DNA of 64,000 bases from Chondrus crispus (taxonomy: Eukaryota > Rhodophyta > Florideophyceae > Gigartinales > Gigartinaceae), in NCBI RefSeq assembly GCF_000350225.1, contig NW_005179065.1, forward strand, positions 67,576-131,575. The letters run 5' to 3'. The notes beneath the pieces are model-generated. The model saw nothing but the letters and a program-made list of their open reading frames with translations, searched no databases and was not told the origin of the DNA. Shown one piece after another: positions 32,881 to 42,890 of this stretch; position 1 is the first letter of the stretch; the number at the start of each line of letters is the position of its first letter. A program made the position numbers and the translations under genes.

Positions 32881-33292
32881 GACGCGCCCGCACGCGAGCG
32901 AGGCTAGATCGGCCTCCGCCCGTCAGCGTTGGTACGTTACCCAGCGCTGCTCCGGGGCGTAGAGGCGTAGATCGGCCCGCACGTGGGCGCGTCCTCATCC
33001 GTCCCGCTCTACCACGGTACCCGGGCCCGCTTCCCCCGTCCGGTAGCCCTTCAGGGTCTTCCCGGAACTGTGCATACACCCCTCTCCGTTGGGGGTGTTT
33101 ATTCTACAGTCACGAGCAATCTGCTTGTAGTCATCCACGTATTCTATCCAACACTCCTGGATAGCACCACTGAACTTCTTTTCCCTCTCCCTCATCCTCA
33201 TTGCCTCGTTGCGGGCAACTTGTCAGCCGAACTGGCTCCTGAGCTTCGAGAAGGGGAAGTTAAATTGGGAGCCGGACTAGCGACTTGCCTCT

Positions 33293-33954
33293 TGTCGCAT
33301 AAACAACCTCACGGAGAAGGGTGTTTGCTCACAGCTCGATGGAGACCCCGGATCGGCGGAAAACGGGGAAGGGAAGCACCACCGGCTATCGGAACCGGGC
33401 GAGCCCGGGTAGCGTGGTAGAGCGAGAGCGGAGGTGGTCGAGCGTGCGTATGAGCGGATCGACGCCTCGACGCCCCTGTGCGGTAATGGGTAACGATCCA
33501 GTACCGACGGGCGGAGGCGGATCCTGCTTGCCGCGCGCGACCACTACCCGCGGGGGTCCGTACTAGGCAGACGCGAACGTCGCTCGCGTAGTCTAGAATA
33601 AGCCGGCGGAACCTAGGTGGTAGGTTCTGGACAAGCCCGTGCTTGTCCTCTCTCCTTCGCCGTCGGTCCGCTCATATTTAATATACAAACCTCTATAATA
33701 ACACTACAGTACCGAGGTACTGTACTGGTCTACTGTAGTGCAGGTCGGCCTGCACTGTACGGTGTCAGTATCGGTGCTGACAGTACACGTGGTACCCGCG
33801 TGCGCGCGTTTCGTACGCGCCTGATACACGTGTGCACGTGTCCTGTGGGGCACACGTGGACACGCGCGGTAGTACTGTGGAGCGTTGGGCTCTACAGTAA
33901 CTAAATCAATCGTGATCTAATCTAAAGTGAGTCCCTCAGGGGGGTTATGCTGCA
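33293..33954 (-). mobile_element. Solo LTR (family M), copy 4, in the old copia element
   Basis: 662 bp, begins TGTCGCATAAAC and ends GGTTATGCTGCA, with the exact target duplication CCTCT (33288-33292 and 33955-33959). Same orientation as copy 2. It separates two pieces of gag in the old copia fossil. Confidence 0.9.
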
Positions 33955-34863
33955 CCTCTCTGAGATATGTTCTCGATTGCGGCGACCGAAGGAGATGATA
34001 TGTTGAAAAATGTCAACGGCGGCCTGCTTGTCCTTTTGCTCAAGATACACGTTATGCGTAATGGTCATCATGATCCTTTTGGAAGATTGTTGCGTCATAC
34101 CTGCGCCACGGGAGTCCAGGAAATTACGCAGCTCAGAATAGACAGATGAAAAGCTGCGGAGCTTCTTGCAGAACAAAGCTCCAGCAGGGAACATGTCAGA
34201 GACGGAGCGTAGAAGAGAAGCGGAGTCTTGTTCGGTACCTTGTAGTAGTTATGAAGCCTTTCAGCCCTTCATTAAGACCATCAAATACTTCACCAGACAC
34301 TGCTTGCATGAAGACAGACGAAGGAGCTTCCGGAGAGCTTCCAGAGGATTCCAACCCACCTCCTGACATTTGGAGAGATGACAGAAACTCTACCAACGGC
34401 ACGACACCCCGTCAGATCACCCGCTCGGAATGCTCCTGGCTACTAAACCACTCAACGTTATCCGCCCCGAAGGACGGGTGGGGCTCCAGAAGCGGGATAT
34501 CCTTGGTTCAAGTGGCCAACCTCGCTTGCGTCCCTAGATAGTTCCGGTTCAACGGCTACAAGTAGAGTAACTCCCCCTCGAATGCAGAAACTTGGATCGG
34601 CGGCGGCGAGAACGCTCCGGATCTGAGATGTGGACTTGGATTCGACAAAGAACCATAGTTTCGGTCAAGCACAAGGTGACCGAGGACTCAAGCAAAACAC
34701 CCTAACCCGTAGAGTTACAGTTGAAATGAAAACTAATTATGGTTCTGCGTAACGAAAGCAGCTTGATTTGACTCCTCTGGTTCGATTATCCTTAAGGATA
34801 ATCGCTTCTTGGCACGGCGAAAAGTTTTTTTGATTGCTTCCCAGAGATTTCGAAATTCATGAA

Positions 34864-35276
34864 TGTGAAAATACAGAGGAAAAGTCGAAATTAGGCTTCA
34901 AAAGTTTCGAAGAAATCTGATCCCGAGAGCCGGTAGCGTGTACTCAGTACGGTCTTCCGACGAACGAATCTCTTGTCCTTGTGGTTCTGATATTCTTCGT
35001 GTGGGTTCTACTCTCCCTCCTTCTACTAGGAATTGAAAGTCCCCCTTCTATACTACCCTAAGAAAACCCTTTACATCCAAGAAACCCTCGTGAGTACTAT
35101 TATTTCGTATCCGAGAAAGGTTCGATAAGTCCTTAAAACAATGACTCATAAACATAAACCCAAATGAAGCATTAACAGTCTCCAAGAACATTGACGAACG
35201 GTTTCATACTCACTACAGTAACAATACTGTCGTAACATAATCACTGCATAATTTTATGGCCGTCCAGACTTCAATA
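34864..35276 (-). repeat. 5' LTR of the old minus-strand copia element
   Basis: About 413 bp, begins TGTGAAAATACAGAGG on the plus strand and ends ACTTCAATA. It aligns with 20935-21350 throughout. The sequence just inside (minus strand TTCATGAATTTCGAAAT) resembles the matching position of the 7118-13992 element (TTCAAGAATTAAAATG) and is unlike the GTTATGGGCC primer site of the other copias. Confidence 0.85.
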
Positions 35277-35744
35277 CCAGTCGTGGCGGATTCAGCGTTG
35301 ACAGCAGTTGCGACCGTTGCAACGCCGAAGGTTTCGGAATTTTATTTGTAAAAATGGTTTTGTCCTACACTCAATTGAGTACATCACCTGACTGAATTGA
35401 GTCAATTTTCATTCTGATGGAAACTAGCAGAGCTTCCTTCGTTGCACAATATCATAAATGTAACCATTGTGAACACAAATCGGGAGTTTCCGTTACACTT
35501 GCCCTCAGTTCACAAACGTATCCATAAAATAAGATCAACAACTCCATTCTCCTCCAAATAAACGCCATTCCGTTTCTGCGCTCTTCACATTGCTTGTTTA
35601 CGGGCAACAAAAGGCACATTGGGGGCATGCATAAGTGCTTCGACCCAGAAATAACCCATGAAAACAAGTCCATTTAGCCATCATTACAAAAATCGGTCAA
35701 TTAATCTATCATATCTTGGGCACTGTCGCCCAGCACCCGTCAGA
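35277..35744. other. No gene recognised
   Basis: Between the old copia LTR and the pogo-like fragment. It probably contains the 3' end of the pogo-like element, but no terminal repeat was matched. Confidence 0.4.
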
Positions 35745-36889
35745 TTAAGGGCCCACACACACAGCGCTTTGCAGCGTCAAAAAGCAGACTGCAACGGCGA
35801 CGCATAAAGATCTCCAACAAAGACTCCAATTTAACATCTGTGGAACACTTTCCTTGTGGCCTTTCGGCCTCATAAAAGTGTAAGTGATCAAGCGAGCTAA
35901 TCGACGTACCTCTAACAGCCGGATCCCAAAATTCCTCACTTTGTGAAAACTGCTGGTGACACTACTGACAGTCACGGCATATGAAAAAGCAAATATGGGC
36001 ATATCAGCTACATCGAAGACATCAATTACGCGTTTGATGACGGCCCCAGCTTGAACTCCACTCTGAATATACGAATTTAACGGCCCATAAGCAGTCACGT
36101 CCAATGGTTGCAGCACATGCAACGTATGGGCTGGGATTCCGATAAAATACACGCAGTTGTCCTTAAGAAACTGAAGAACACAGTGTTGGATATGGAAAAC
36201 ATTGCCATCAAACAACAAAAGCACGTTTTGCATGCTTCGCGCAAATTTTCTGTCTCGATGACAAAGTTATTTGCCGAGTGAAAACGGATAGAAGAGTAAA
36301 CACCTCCAGACTCTCCGATAAAAGTAGCATGCTGGCGGGTAACTGATCACTGTTTGAATAGTGCCTTTGACTTTTCGGTAATGTAATTGCATGGGAGGGG
36401 ACAATATGACGCGTCAAAACGTTTCTACCGCTGAGTTCACAACGCACATGACGGTGACACGTTCCAGGTTTCCATGTGTACGAACAAATGTACTTATGAT
36501 GTTTCTCCTTTGAGCGTACCTAATTCCGTTCCGCAGGCTTTTCCAGCCATGTTTCTGTATGAAACATCAGATTAGTCTGCATTGAATATCAAGCGGGGGT
36601 CATGAAAATTGTAGCAATCCCTAGCTGCTTGGACTCCGGCTATGTGCTCGGCCACACTACGATGAGTAGTAGCTTCAATCCGGCGACTGTAAATCGACCG
36701 TACAAAACGCAGGGCCAATGATTGATTGCGATGCAGGTAGCCGCGTAACCGGGTATGAGATGGGAGACATTTTTGACAGTTGAATCTTGAATACGGTTTA
36801 TTGTTTATGATATGATACGCCAGCTGTCTAAGCCCTAGCTTGGTGGAGGGCGTGTTCACATCTGCGAAGTGCTTGGCGGTTTGCCCCAC
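35745..36889 (-). pseudogene. pogo/Tigger-like (DDE_1, CENP-B type) transposase, broken
   Basis: The minus-strand 5' block (36889-36572) reads like the CENP-B/Tigger linker: SHTRLRGYLHRNQSLALRF through DCYNFHDPRLIFNAD, ending at the first catalytic Asp (N-A-D), right after which a stop codon occurs. After frame changes, the block at 36233-35745 has NVLLLFDGNVFH (second Asp) and IPAHTLHVLQPLDVTAYGPL, the diagnostic LQPLD motif of DDE_1 transposases. Between them EKSKALFKQ and ATFIGESGGVYSS are visible in another frame. At least one stop and two frameshifts are present. The N-terminal DNA-binding domains and terminal repeats were not found, so the copy is partial. Confidence 0.75.
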
Positions 36890-37759
36890 TACTTCGTCTT
36901 CGCGTTTGCTCAGTTCGGGCGGTCTATCTCTCGGATGAGCGTCAGTTTGATGTGGGACGGAGCGAGCGGTTGGCTTTCTGGCGCACCTCGAAGCCAGGCA
37001 GCATAAGCTCGCCGTAAAGTTGTGACATGGATACCTGAATCAGCAGCAGATATTCAGGGGGGCACAGAGTCATTAACGTGAGTCAAAAGGACCCTCTGAA
37101 AGGTGGAAAGGTCCTTGACTGCATATCAAGAAACGACAAGAGGGGAATGATAACTGATGGATGGATTTATGAGGGAAGTGTTTTACTTTTGAGACTAATT
37201 TGACGTCTACACGTGATAAGAGTTGGTCTGTGCCTACTCGTCTTCGACCTCAGCACATTCGATCACCTGAAACCATCAACCCGACAACCCCGTCGCCTGA
37301 CCGTGCTCACCCTCCGTAGCGGTTCTGAGGCAATAGCCTGCCGTTTTTCCTCCTTCCTTTAAGGTAACCCTATTTACCACCCATTTACCCTTCACTAAAA
37401 TCCCCTCCGGACCGCCCCTTTCGGTCGGTCTCTCGACAGACAGGGTCCGTCCATTCGTTCCTCATTCCGTGCGATCCAAATTGGTCTCGAAAAGAACCCA
37501 AAACTTGAACACAAAATTTATTGGCTGATACAAATAAAGCATTCCAAAAATATTATCAAATTAACTGTCTGAGATTGAATCTCTATTTATATTTAGCTGA
37601 CAGTTTCAGCGCTGAAAAGAACGTGCTTGCAACCGAGAGCAATCCTCACTTTAAAAGGTAAAAAGTACTCTAGTCGTTAAAAATTGCAGAGTTTTGTTAT
37701 ATTCAACTTTTGGGAACGTGTTCAACGTGTGAGGTGCAAAACTTGTATTTGCCCTTGGC
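36890..37759. other. No gene recognised
   Basis: The upstream part of the pogo-like element may extend to about 37050 (a frame fragment before 36889 reads PPELSKREDEV). The rest is noncoding, AT-rich after 37500, with a TTTCAGCGCTGAAA palindrome near 37603-37616. Confidence 0.4.
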
Positions 37760-38059
37760 AATAGAGAGCTTACGCAACATCTTGTGAGCTGAAAATCCGT
37801 CAAATCACTCGCAAGGAAAATCACACTGCTTTCAGTAGCCCGAAATTTGCGTCGTGCCTGTTTGCAAAATAGCTGAAATGTGGCTATTTGCTCATGACAC
37901 TTCTGTCATCATTTGAGGACAACTGTCTTGGGTTTTTGCGCGAAACATAAGAAACACCAATGACTCTTATAGAGAAGGCGCCATCTTCAACCGGCGTCTC
38001 GAGACTTTCGAACAGCTGCATCCACAAAAACATGGCTGAGGTTATACCTGTGGAAAATA

Positions 38060-38839
38060 ATGAACCAACCACGAAAAAGGGCACAAAGAGGGAAGTATAT
38101 TCCAATGGAAGACCTGATTTTGGTGAGGGAGGTAGCAGCTCTGCGTGCTCACGTTGCTCCGTATGGAACGGTAAGGCAAACCTACGAACAGGTTGCTGCG
38201 AAGGTTAACCTTAACCCCCATATGGAGCAAAGAGTCACATGGAAGGCTGTGCAGGACCGCTACAACCGTTTAAAAGACGACTTCCAGGTTGAGGACAGAC
38301 GCAATGCCGGTCTATCCGGTGTAGCCGGAGGCGAAATGGGAGATCTTTATCAATTGCTCTCACAAATGCAGGAGGAAAGGCAGTCGTTTGTTGACGATAA
38401 AGGAAAGGATCGATTGGAAAAGCAAAAGAAAGAACAGGAGAAGGAGAGGCTGGGTAAGGCGGTAGTGGAAATGGCCTTGCTTCGTAGGTCCCAGCGGACG
38501 AGCTCAGAAGATGGGACGGAACACGAAGGGGATGATGGGGATGAGACCGCGTCTGGCGAAGGAGAGCGAGCAAAGAAGGGAACGAAGAAGCGGCGTAAAA
38601 TGCAGCACTATGGAGTAAGCGGGGGGTTGTCGGTTTTTGCGGAGAAGCTTAAGGATGCAGATATGGCGCGTATCAACCTTGAGACAGAGCAGCTCAAGTT
38701 TGATAAGGAGAAGTGGGCAGCTGAAAAAGAAGAACGCGAGACGGGACGTATAGAGCACCGAAAGGAACGCGAGGACTCTCAGAAAATAGAGCTGAAGAAA
38801 TTTGAGCTCATGCTTGATGTCCTCAGAAACAAGAACTGA
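38060..38839 (+). CDS. Harbinger-associated Myb/SANT-like DNA-binding protein, 259 aa
   Basis: The N-terminal 100 residues have the Myb/SANT-like three-helix pattern: EDLILVREVAALRAHVAPYG, then YEQVAAKVNL, then VTWKAVQDRYNRLKDDF. This is the accessory DNA-binding domain that PIF/Harbinger elements encode besides the transposase and that helps it bind ends and enter the nucleus. The middle is charged, with a basic nuclear-localisation-like stretch KKGTKKRRK. The C-terminal 70 residues (DMARINLETEQLKFDKEKWA...) form a long coiled coil ending LMLDVLRNKN. The start is ATG 38060. The frame is uninterrupted. The equivalent gene in copy 2 ends MLEVLSGLVGKLK, so the C-terminal helix is conserved. A host gene of similar type is possible, but the paired transposase argues for the element. 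Confidence 0.8.
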   Translation: MNQPRKRAQRGKYIPMEDLILVREVAALRAHVAPYGTVRQTYEQVAAKVNLNPHMEQRVTWKAVQDRYNRLKDDFQVEDRRNAGLSGVAGGEMGDLYQLLSQMQEERQSFVDDKGKDRLEKQKKEQEKERLGKAVVEMALLRRSQRTSSEDGTEHEGDDGDETASGEGERAKKGTKKRRKMQHYGVSGGLSVFAEKLKDADMARINLETEQLKFDKEKWAAEKEERETGRIEHRKEREDSQKIELKKFELMLDVLRNKN

Positions 38840-40261
38840 GGTAGTGGTCGGGTGTCTGTGGTGGTTTTCGTGTTTTAAAAGAGGGCTTCGGAAGCACTAG
38901 GCGCACGGATCCCAGCTCATTTCACCCTTCATGTTGACGGTAGAGGGGAAAAGACTATTTCCTGTCAGTATCAAGTGAGAGTTCCCTCTCTCCGTCCTAC
39001 ATGTCTACATTCCGCACTCGTCGCAACGCTGTGCCGTCAATCCCTATCACGGAGCCCACCACACGCCGCAGCCGCTCACGGCCTCCCACGTTGCCCATCG
39101 CTATATCCCTGCCAGCAGTCCTTCCGTCCTTCATGTCACCACCGCCCTCGACATCCCCCACACCCCCCTCTATATGCCACAGCCGCCCTCGACTTCTCCC
39201 ACGCCCCCATGCCACCACAACCCTCAGCTCCTGCTCTCAGCTTCCCGCATGCCCCCGGGCCCCGACACCTCCCGCCCTCACCCCTCACCCTTCACCCCTC
39301 TCGAGGTGCTTCCGCCCAGCACTGCCACCCGGCCCCGGCTCCCCTCCCCCACGCGCCCGCCCACGTCCTCCTGCCCCCCCAACTGATTCACCGGCCGGCA
39401 CGCAGCGACCGCCTTCCGCGGTCCTCGCCCCTGCAGCGCAAGTGGTCCGCGCCGTCGCTCCTCGCCACCCCCTTCCCGCCCGGTCACTTCCGGCCCCTGC
39501 GCCCCGCGCTCAGCGCTCACCTCCCGCGCCCTGTCCGCGGCCCCTGTCGTCCCCCCCTCGTGCGCCCCTCGCGAAGGCGCTGCCGCCCGCGCCCACTCGC
39601 CCCTCCCAGTGACAGTCCCTTTCCCCCCGCAGCTGCCGCTGTAGCTTCTGAGTTGATGCGGAATTTTCAAATGGCCTGCGGAATTTATGCCCAAAATTTG
39701 GATTTGCAGCGGAACGACACATCTGGAAATTTTTACGCCACTATTAGGCGCACCAATCAGAACGGCGGCTTCCACAGAGCACACCAATCAGATCAGCTGC
39801 ATGTACAGACACACACGGTTTTTTTATGTACGATGGACGCCAGATTGGACGCCAGACTCCGCCCGCCGCGTGCAGCAATGCCCCGGACTGAACTAGGACA
39901 CTTGTCCCGCAGCGATTGGACAAGGCAGCGCCCGGGGAGAGCACGCCGAGCCCAACAACGCGACGAACACCGCTCGATGAGGCGCTGCTCCAACTGATCC
40001 TCTGCCTCAAACCGGCATGCGCCAAGCCAAGGCGAGCGGCGGGGCCTGCTCAAGTAGATACGCGTACACCCTTCCACCACACCACGAGGACAGGCGCAGG
40101 GCGGGCTCTGCTGTACGGTGCACACACCTTGGCGCATCCTCATTTAACCGTCTCCTCCCCCACCTTCCCGCTTCCTCTTTTCTGCTTCAAGTCTCTACTC
40201 CCCTCACAGCTTCCTCTTATCGCCAAACCCCGCCTCCCCGTATCACTATCTACACTTATTG
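38840..40261. other. 1.4-kb spacer between the Harbinger genes, C-rich core, no convincing gene
   Basis: About 39000-39640 is a strongly pyrimidine-rich, CCC/CGC-rich tract giving long low-complexity Pro/Arg/Ser frames on both strands. 39640-40150 is normal in composition but has only short frames. In copy 2 the corresponding genes end only about 30 bp apart, so this block is extra here. No terminal repeats or target duplication were found to define it as a nested element. Confidence 0.5.
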
Positions 40262-40311
40262 TCGAATCTCGCACCTTTTTAGTCAAGAAACTAACAAGGT
40301 GCGAGCTTCGA
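40262..40311. terminator. Strong hairpin at the 3' end of the Harbinger transposase gene
   Basis: Arms CTCGCACCTT (40268-40277) and AAGGTGCGAG (40296-40305) pair perfectly over 10 bp, and flanking TCGAA/TTCGA add 5 more pairs after one mismatch; the loop is 18 nt. The transposase stop (40283-40285) lies in the loop. It may define the 3' end of the mRNA; the function is inferred. Confidence 0.4.
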
Positions 40312-41476
40312 TGTATTCTTGAAGTGAAGGAGGAGTGACACCGAAGTAACGTGAGATTTGATTGGGGTAGCAAGAATTGTGTAGGTTGCACATGAGCATA
40401 GTGCCAAGATAAAGGAGGCCAAACGGCAATTCGCCAAGTTTCATCTTCCTTTTTTTGTCACATGCCGGGAAGTACAGTTTAACCTCTTTAAATATCCATT
40501 CCACTGTGACCCTGACCTTCGACATGGATGCATTGAACGCCCTCTGGTTAACGTTCAGGTTGCTTCCTTGGAAGGGCCCTTCCATGAAATTTCTCCAATT
40601 GTAACCAGAATCTCCAAACAAAACATACTGCTCCCCATTGACCTGTAGAATGCTGCCAAAGTTGCTCTCAATCCCACTGCATGAAAACATGAACCAGTCA
40701 TGGCGCCTCCCTACTGCAGGTCCGTAGGCATGTAGTATCATCCCGTCACGTGTAGTAACGGCCTGGTACTTCAGGGCGTGTTTGCGCTTGTGGCCGTTAT
40801 AAACAACGAGCTGCTTCATATAACCGCTGGGACGAGCAACACCGAGAACAGTGCCGCCCACAAACCCAATACAGTTTTTTAGAGCCGCGCCGCACTCGCA
40901 AATCCCGTCGCTAAATGGTCCTGCCCGTGTTTCCATATAGCTCTGTGGTACAGGGCTAAGAAGAAGGTGACCACTAGCCGACAAAAAATGATCCATACCC
41001 TCCCAGAAGATCTCAGAGAGCTGGGAGGGGTGCTTGCCAAATATACCGCAAATGTCCTCCCATCGATCCGGCACAGCCATGCCACGTAGAATTATGCAGG
41101 TGGCTAGGATCGGGTGAACTGCGTATCGATTTCGCTTTGTCATGGACTGGTTAGACGGCCACCCGAGAACCGGCACCAACGAACACACGTCGACGATCCG
41201 AAACCTGAAGTGCCGCAGAGCCTCTCTGTCGCTGAAGCGATTAAAGTTAAACATAAAATCTGTTGCCGCGATACGTTGAGACCGGTCGAGCAGTTTGTTG
41301 CACTGCTCAGTCCAGATGTCATGTTCGATGTCAAGCGCTAAAAGTGTGGGGGATCTGGAGATAGAAGAGGGGTGTACGTGGCGGTTAAAATATCGCATGC
41401 CTACAGGAAGAAGTAGGCTGCCGTAGACGGCAGCACGAGCGGTGCACGTCGTGAGTTTGAAGTTCTTTTGGGACAT
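40283..41476 (-). CDS. PIF/Harbinger transposase (DDE_Tnp_4), 397 aa, first catalytic Asp replaced by Gly
   Basis: Full-length uninterrupted frame from ATG 41476. Residues about 75-150 hold the helix-rich N-terminal region (LRHFRFRIVDVCSLVPVLGW, RYAVHPILATCIILRGMA, WEDICGIFGKHPSQLSEIFW). The DDE core has CIGFVGGTVLGVARP where the family has an Asp (IDGT/IDCT), then YNGHKRKHALKYQAV, GPAVGRRHDWFM, LFGDSGYN (second Asp) and VTVEWIFKEVK (Glu). The codon is GGC, one transition from GAC. Copy 2 keeps Asp at this place (FIDCTKI). Despite an intact ORF the protein is therefore predicted inactive for cleavage. Retention of the ORF could mean recent loss, or use as a DNA-binding protein. Confidence 0.88.
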   Translation of the reverse strand: MSQKNFKLTTCTARAAVYGSLLLPVGMRYFNRHVHPSSISRSPTLLALDIEHDIWTEQCNKLLDRSQRIAATDFMFNFNRFSDREALRHFRFRIVDVCSLVPVLGWPSNQSMTKRNRYAVHPILATCIILRGMAVPDRWEDICGIFGKHPSQLSEIFWEGMDHFLSASGHLLLSPVPQSYMETRAGPFSDGICECGAALKNCIGFVGGTVLGVARPSGYMKQLVVYNGHKRKHALKYQAVTTRDGMILHAYGPAVGRRHDWFMFSCSGIESNFGSILQVNGEQYVLFGDSGYNWRNFMEGPFQGSNLNVNQRAFNASMSKVRVTVEWIFKEVKLYFPACDKKRKMKLGELPFGLLYLGTMLMCNLHNSCYPNQISRYFGVTPPSLQEYIEARTLLVS

Positions 41477-41589
41477 GGTGAGGGTTGGTGCTGCTACTCA
41501 CAACCTCGATGCGAAATGCGCTATCGTAATCTATCTGACAAATTCCTAGACGTTAGTCTAGGTGTAAGCAAGAAAAAAGGGGACTCGTT

Positions 41590-42345
41590 ATTACACGTGT
41601 TCACTTTTTTCTGTAAAGTACACGTGTTCACTTCTCCTTATGAGGGGAACGGGGTGTGAGGGGAACGGGGTGGTGCTGAACTTTTCTGTAAAGTAATAAA
41701 GTACACGTGTTCACTTCTCTTTATGAGGGGAACGGTGTCGATGAAGCTACGACAAGTTGAATTAATTCCATCAAGAACCAGTTCGTTGATCCGTTTCTGA
41801 TCCTGCGATCCTTCAGGGCCGCACTACAATTATGAAATTCCTCTTTAGAATGAAGCGAGATAGTAGGGATTTGGGGAAGAGAAAAAGATGTCCTATGGAG
41901 TTAGAAGAAGACTTGCGAAAGGTCAAGAGCCTGATACTGTTTTTCGCTACAAACAGACACCACTCACAGCGCTGCTAGATCTTTGAAGAAGGGAGGTAGA
42001 TGTCGCCAGAAAGAGAGAGAGAAAAAGGAGACCCAAGAATAAAAAGTTGTTTGTGCTATTGCCGCAACTTCGTCATCGCGCTGCTCTCGTGGGCAACTCC
42101 CCTCGTCCGGTGACGAGGAGACCGCGCACCAACCTAAGGCCTTATTTGATCGACAAACGGGGTGGTGCTGAACTTTTCTGTTCTGTAAAGTAGTAAAGTA
42201 CACGTGTTCACTTCTCTTTATGAGGGGAACGGGGTGTGAGGGGAACGGGGTGGTGCTGAATTTCTTTTCTGTAATAAACTTTTCTTTTCTGTTTATTTTT
42301 TTCTCACTTCTCTTTGTGATGGGAACGGGGTGGTGCTGTCTGCAC
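41590..42345. repeat. Cluster of about 65-bp repeats around GAGGGGAACGGGGTGGTGCTG
   Basis: The unit contains ACACGTGTTCACTTCTC, TTATGAGGGGAACGGGGTG, GTGCTGAACTTTTCTG and TAAAGTA. Copies or partial copies lie at about 41594-41660, 41657-41742, 42154-42260 and 42300-42340. About 410 bp of unrelated sequence (41743-42153) separates the second and third. There is no ORF. The role is unknown; copies may be internal duplications at the right end of the Harbinger copy or an older local satellite. Confidence 0.7.
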
Positions 42346-42436
42346 GGCTGTTTCCAGAGGTGTACCCTTGGATACTGTTCAGGTCATAAGTTGAACCGAA
42401 GTCTTGGCGCCAACCCGCCTGAAAGGTTTATACTGT

Positions 42437-42890
42437 TGTAACTGGCTGCATTTGCAGGGGCAGGAAGGATAGCAATGGTGAAGGTTGACTATCTACAGGA
42501 AGAAATTAACAGGCACCGATAAGCCCGAGCGTGTTTGCTCTCTTTCTTCCTCCTCACTCGCCTACTCCCTCTCTCTATCATGGCTACAAACGGTTAGCGC
42601 TGTATGTGCACCTCTGGCGGAGGTTTGCAATTGCGTGTGGTTCTAGACTGCAGACCCGCTCTGCTGCGAATGGTCGTAGACTACTAGCTTCTAATTAAAA
42701 GCGTAGCGTCCTTTGGTCTCTAATTAAAACCGTGGCGTCCTTTGGCCTCCTTCTTGAAGAAGGATAGCGAAGGGTCTTTGCTGCCTTGCACTTACAGCTT
42801 CGACATTCTTTTGGTAGAATGTCTGCCTAATTAGGCCGCGGTAGTACAGACTGCTGCGAGCTTTACAGTCTGCCGACTTAGCATAACACC
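42437..42890 (-). repeat. 3' LTR of the 42-53 kb copia element, with the intact (empty) Harbinger target
   Basis: About 454 bp, aligned with the split 5' LTR. Around 42826-42833 it reads GTAGAATGTC: the undisturbed site into which PIF/Harbinger copy 2 inserted in the other LTR. Confidence 0.9.

Larger units (their letters stand above)
27488..33108 (+). mobile_element. Solo LTR (family M), copy 3, split by a young copia element
   Basis: The left part is 27488-27883 and the right part 32881-33108; about 620 bp remain when the nested element is subtracted. The outer target duplication is GTCAC (27483-27487 and 33109-33113), within the gag region of the old copia. It ends TTATTCTACA like other family M copies; its left end has drifted to TATAGCAGAA. 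Body blocks (GCGGACCGG..., AGCGAGGCTAGATCGGCC) match copies 1 and 5. Confidence 0.85.
20935..35276 (-). mobile_element. Ty1/copia LTR retrotransposon, old, broken, and repeatedly invaded
   Basis: A fossil on the minus strand. The 5' LTR is 34864-35276 and the 3' LTR 20935-21350 (about 415 bp, TG...). Flanks CAAGT and CCAGT are a four-of-five match to a target duplication. Surviving parts in element order are gag (34194-33955, 33292-33114 and 27482-27140), a CCHC knuckle (26230-26012), protease (25328-24971), integrase (24870-24589 and 23921-22980), reverse transcriptase (22970-22084) and RNase H (22062-21361). It contains five LTR-type insertions, one with a young copia inside. Gag, protease and integrase resemble the element at 7118-13992, so both are one family. 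The LTRs are clearly diverged from each other, so it is old. Besides the insertions it has at least eight breaks. Confidence 0.9.
37763..41536. mobile_element. PIF/Harbinger-like DNA transposon, copy 1, two convergent genes
   Basis: Contains a Myb/SANT-like gene (plus strand, 38060-38839) and a DDE_Tnp_4 transposase gene (minus strand, 40283-41476) facing each other, the same arrangement as copy 2 at 48226-53094. The left end AGAGAGCTTACG at 37763 resembles the proven end of copy 2 (AGAGAGTTTACG) and is preceded by AAT, the same 3-bp target as copy 2. The right end is uncertain: the best candidate is a degenerate match around 41521-41536, with no AAT after it. Unlike copy 2, the two genes are separated by about 1.44 kb of C-rich and other sequence. 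Confidence 0.7.

Noticed and set aside
38975-39997. 340-codon plus-strand frame (Pro/Arg/Ser-rich) between the Harbinger genes
   Set aside because: It spans a low-complexity C-rich tract where other frames on both strands are also open; no motif, and codon pattern follows composition.
41590-42345. Possible CRISPR-like or LTR pair
   Set aside because: Irregular partial copies with no unique equal-sized spacers; no TG...CA ends or flanking duplication found.
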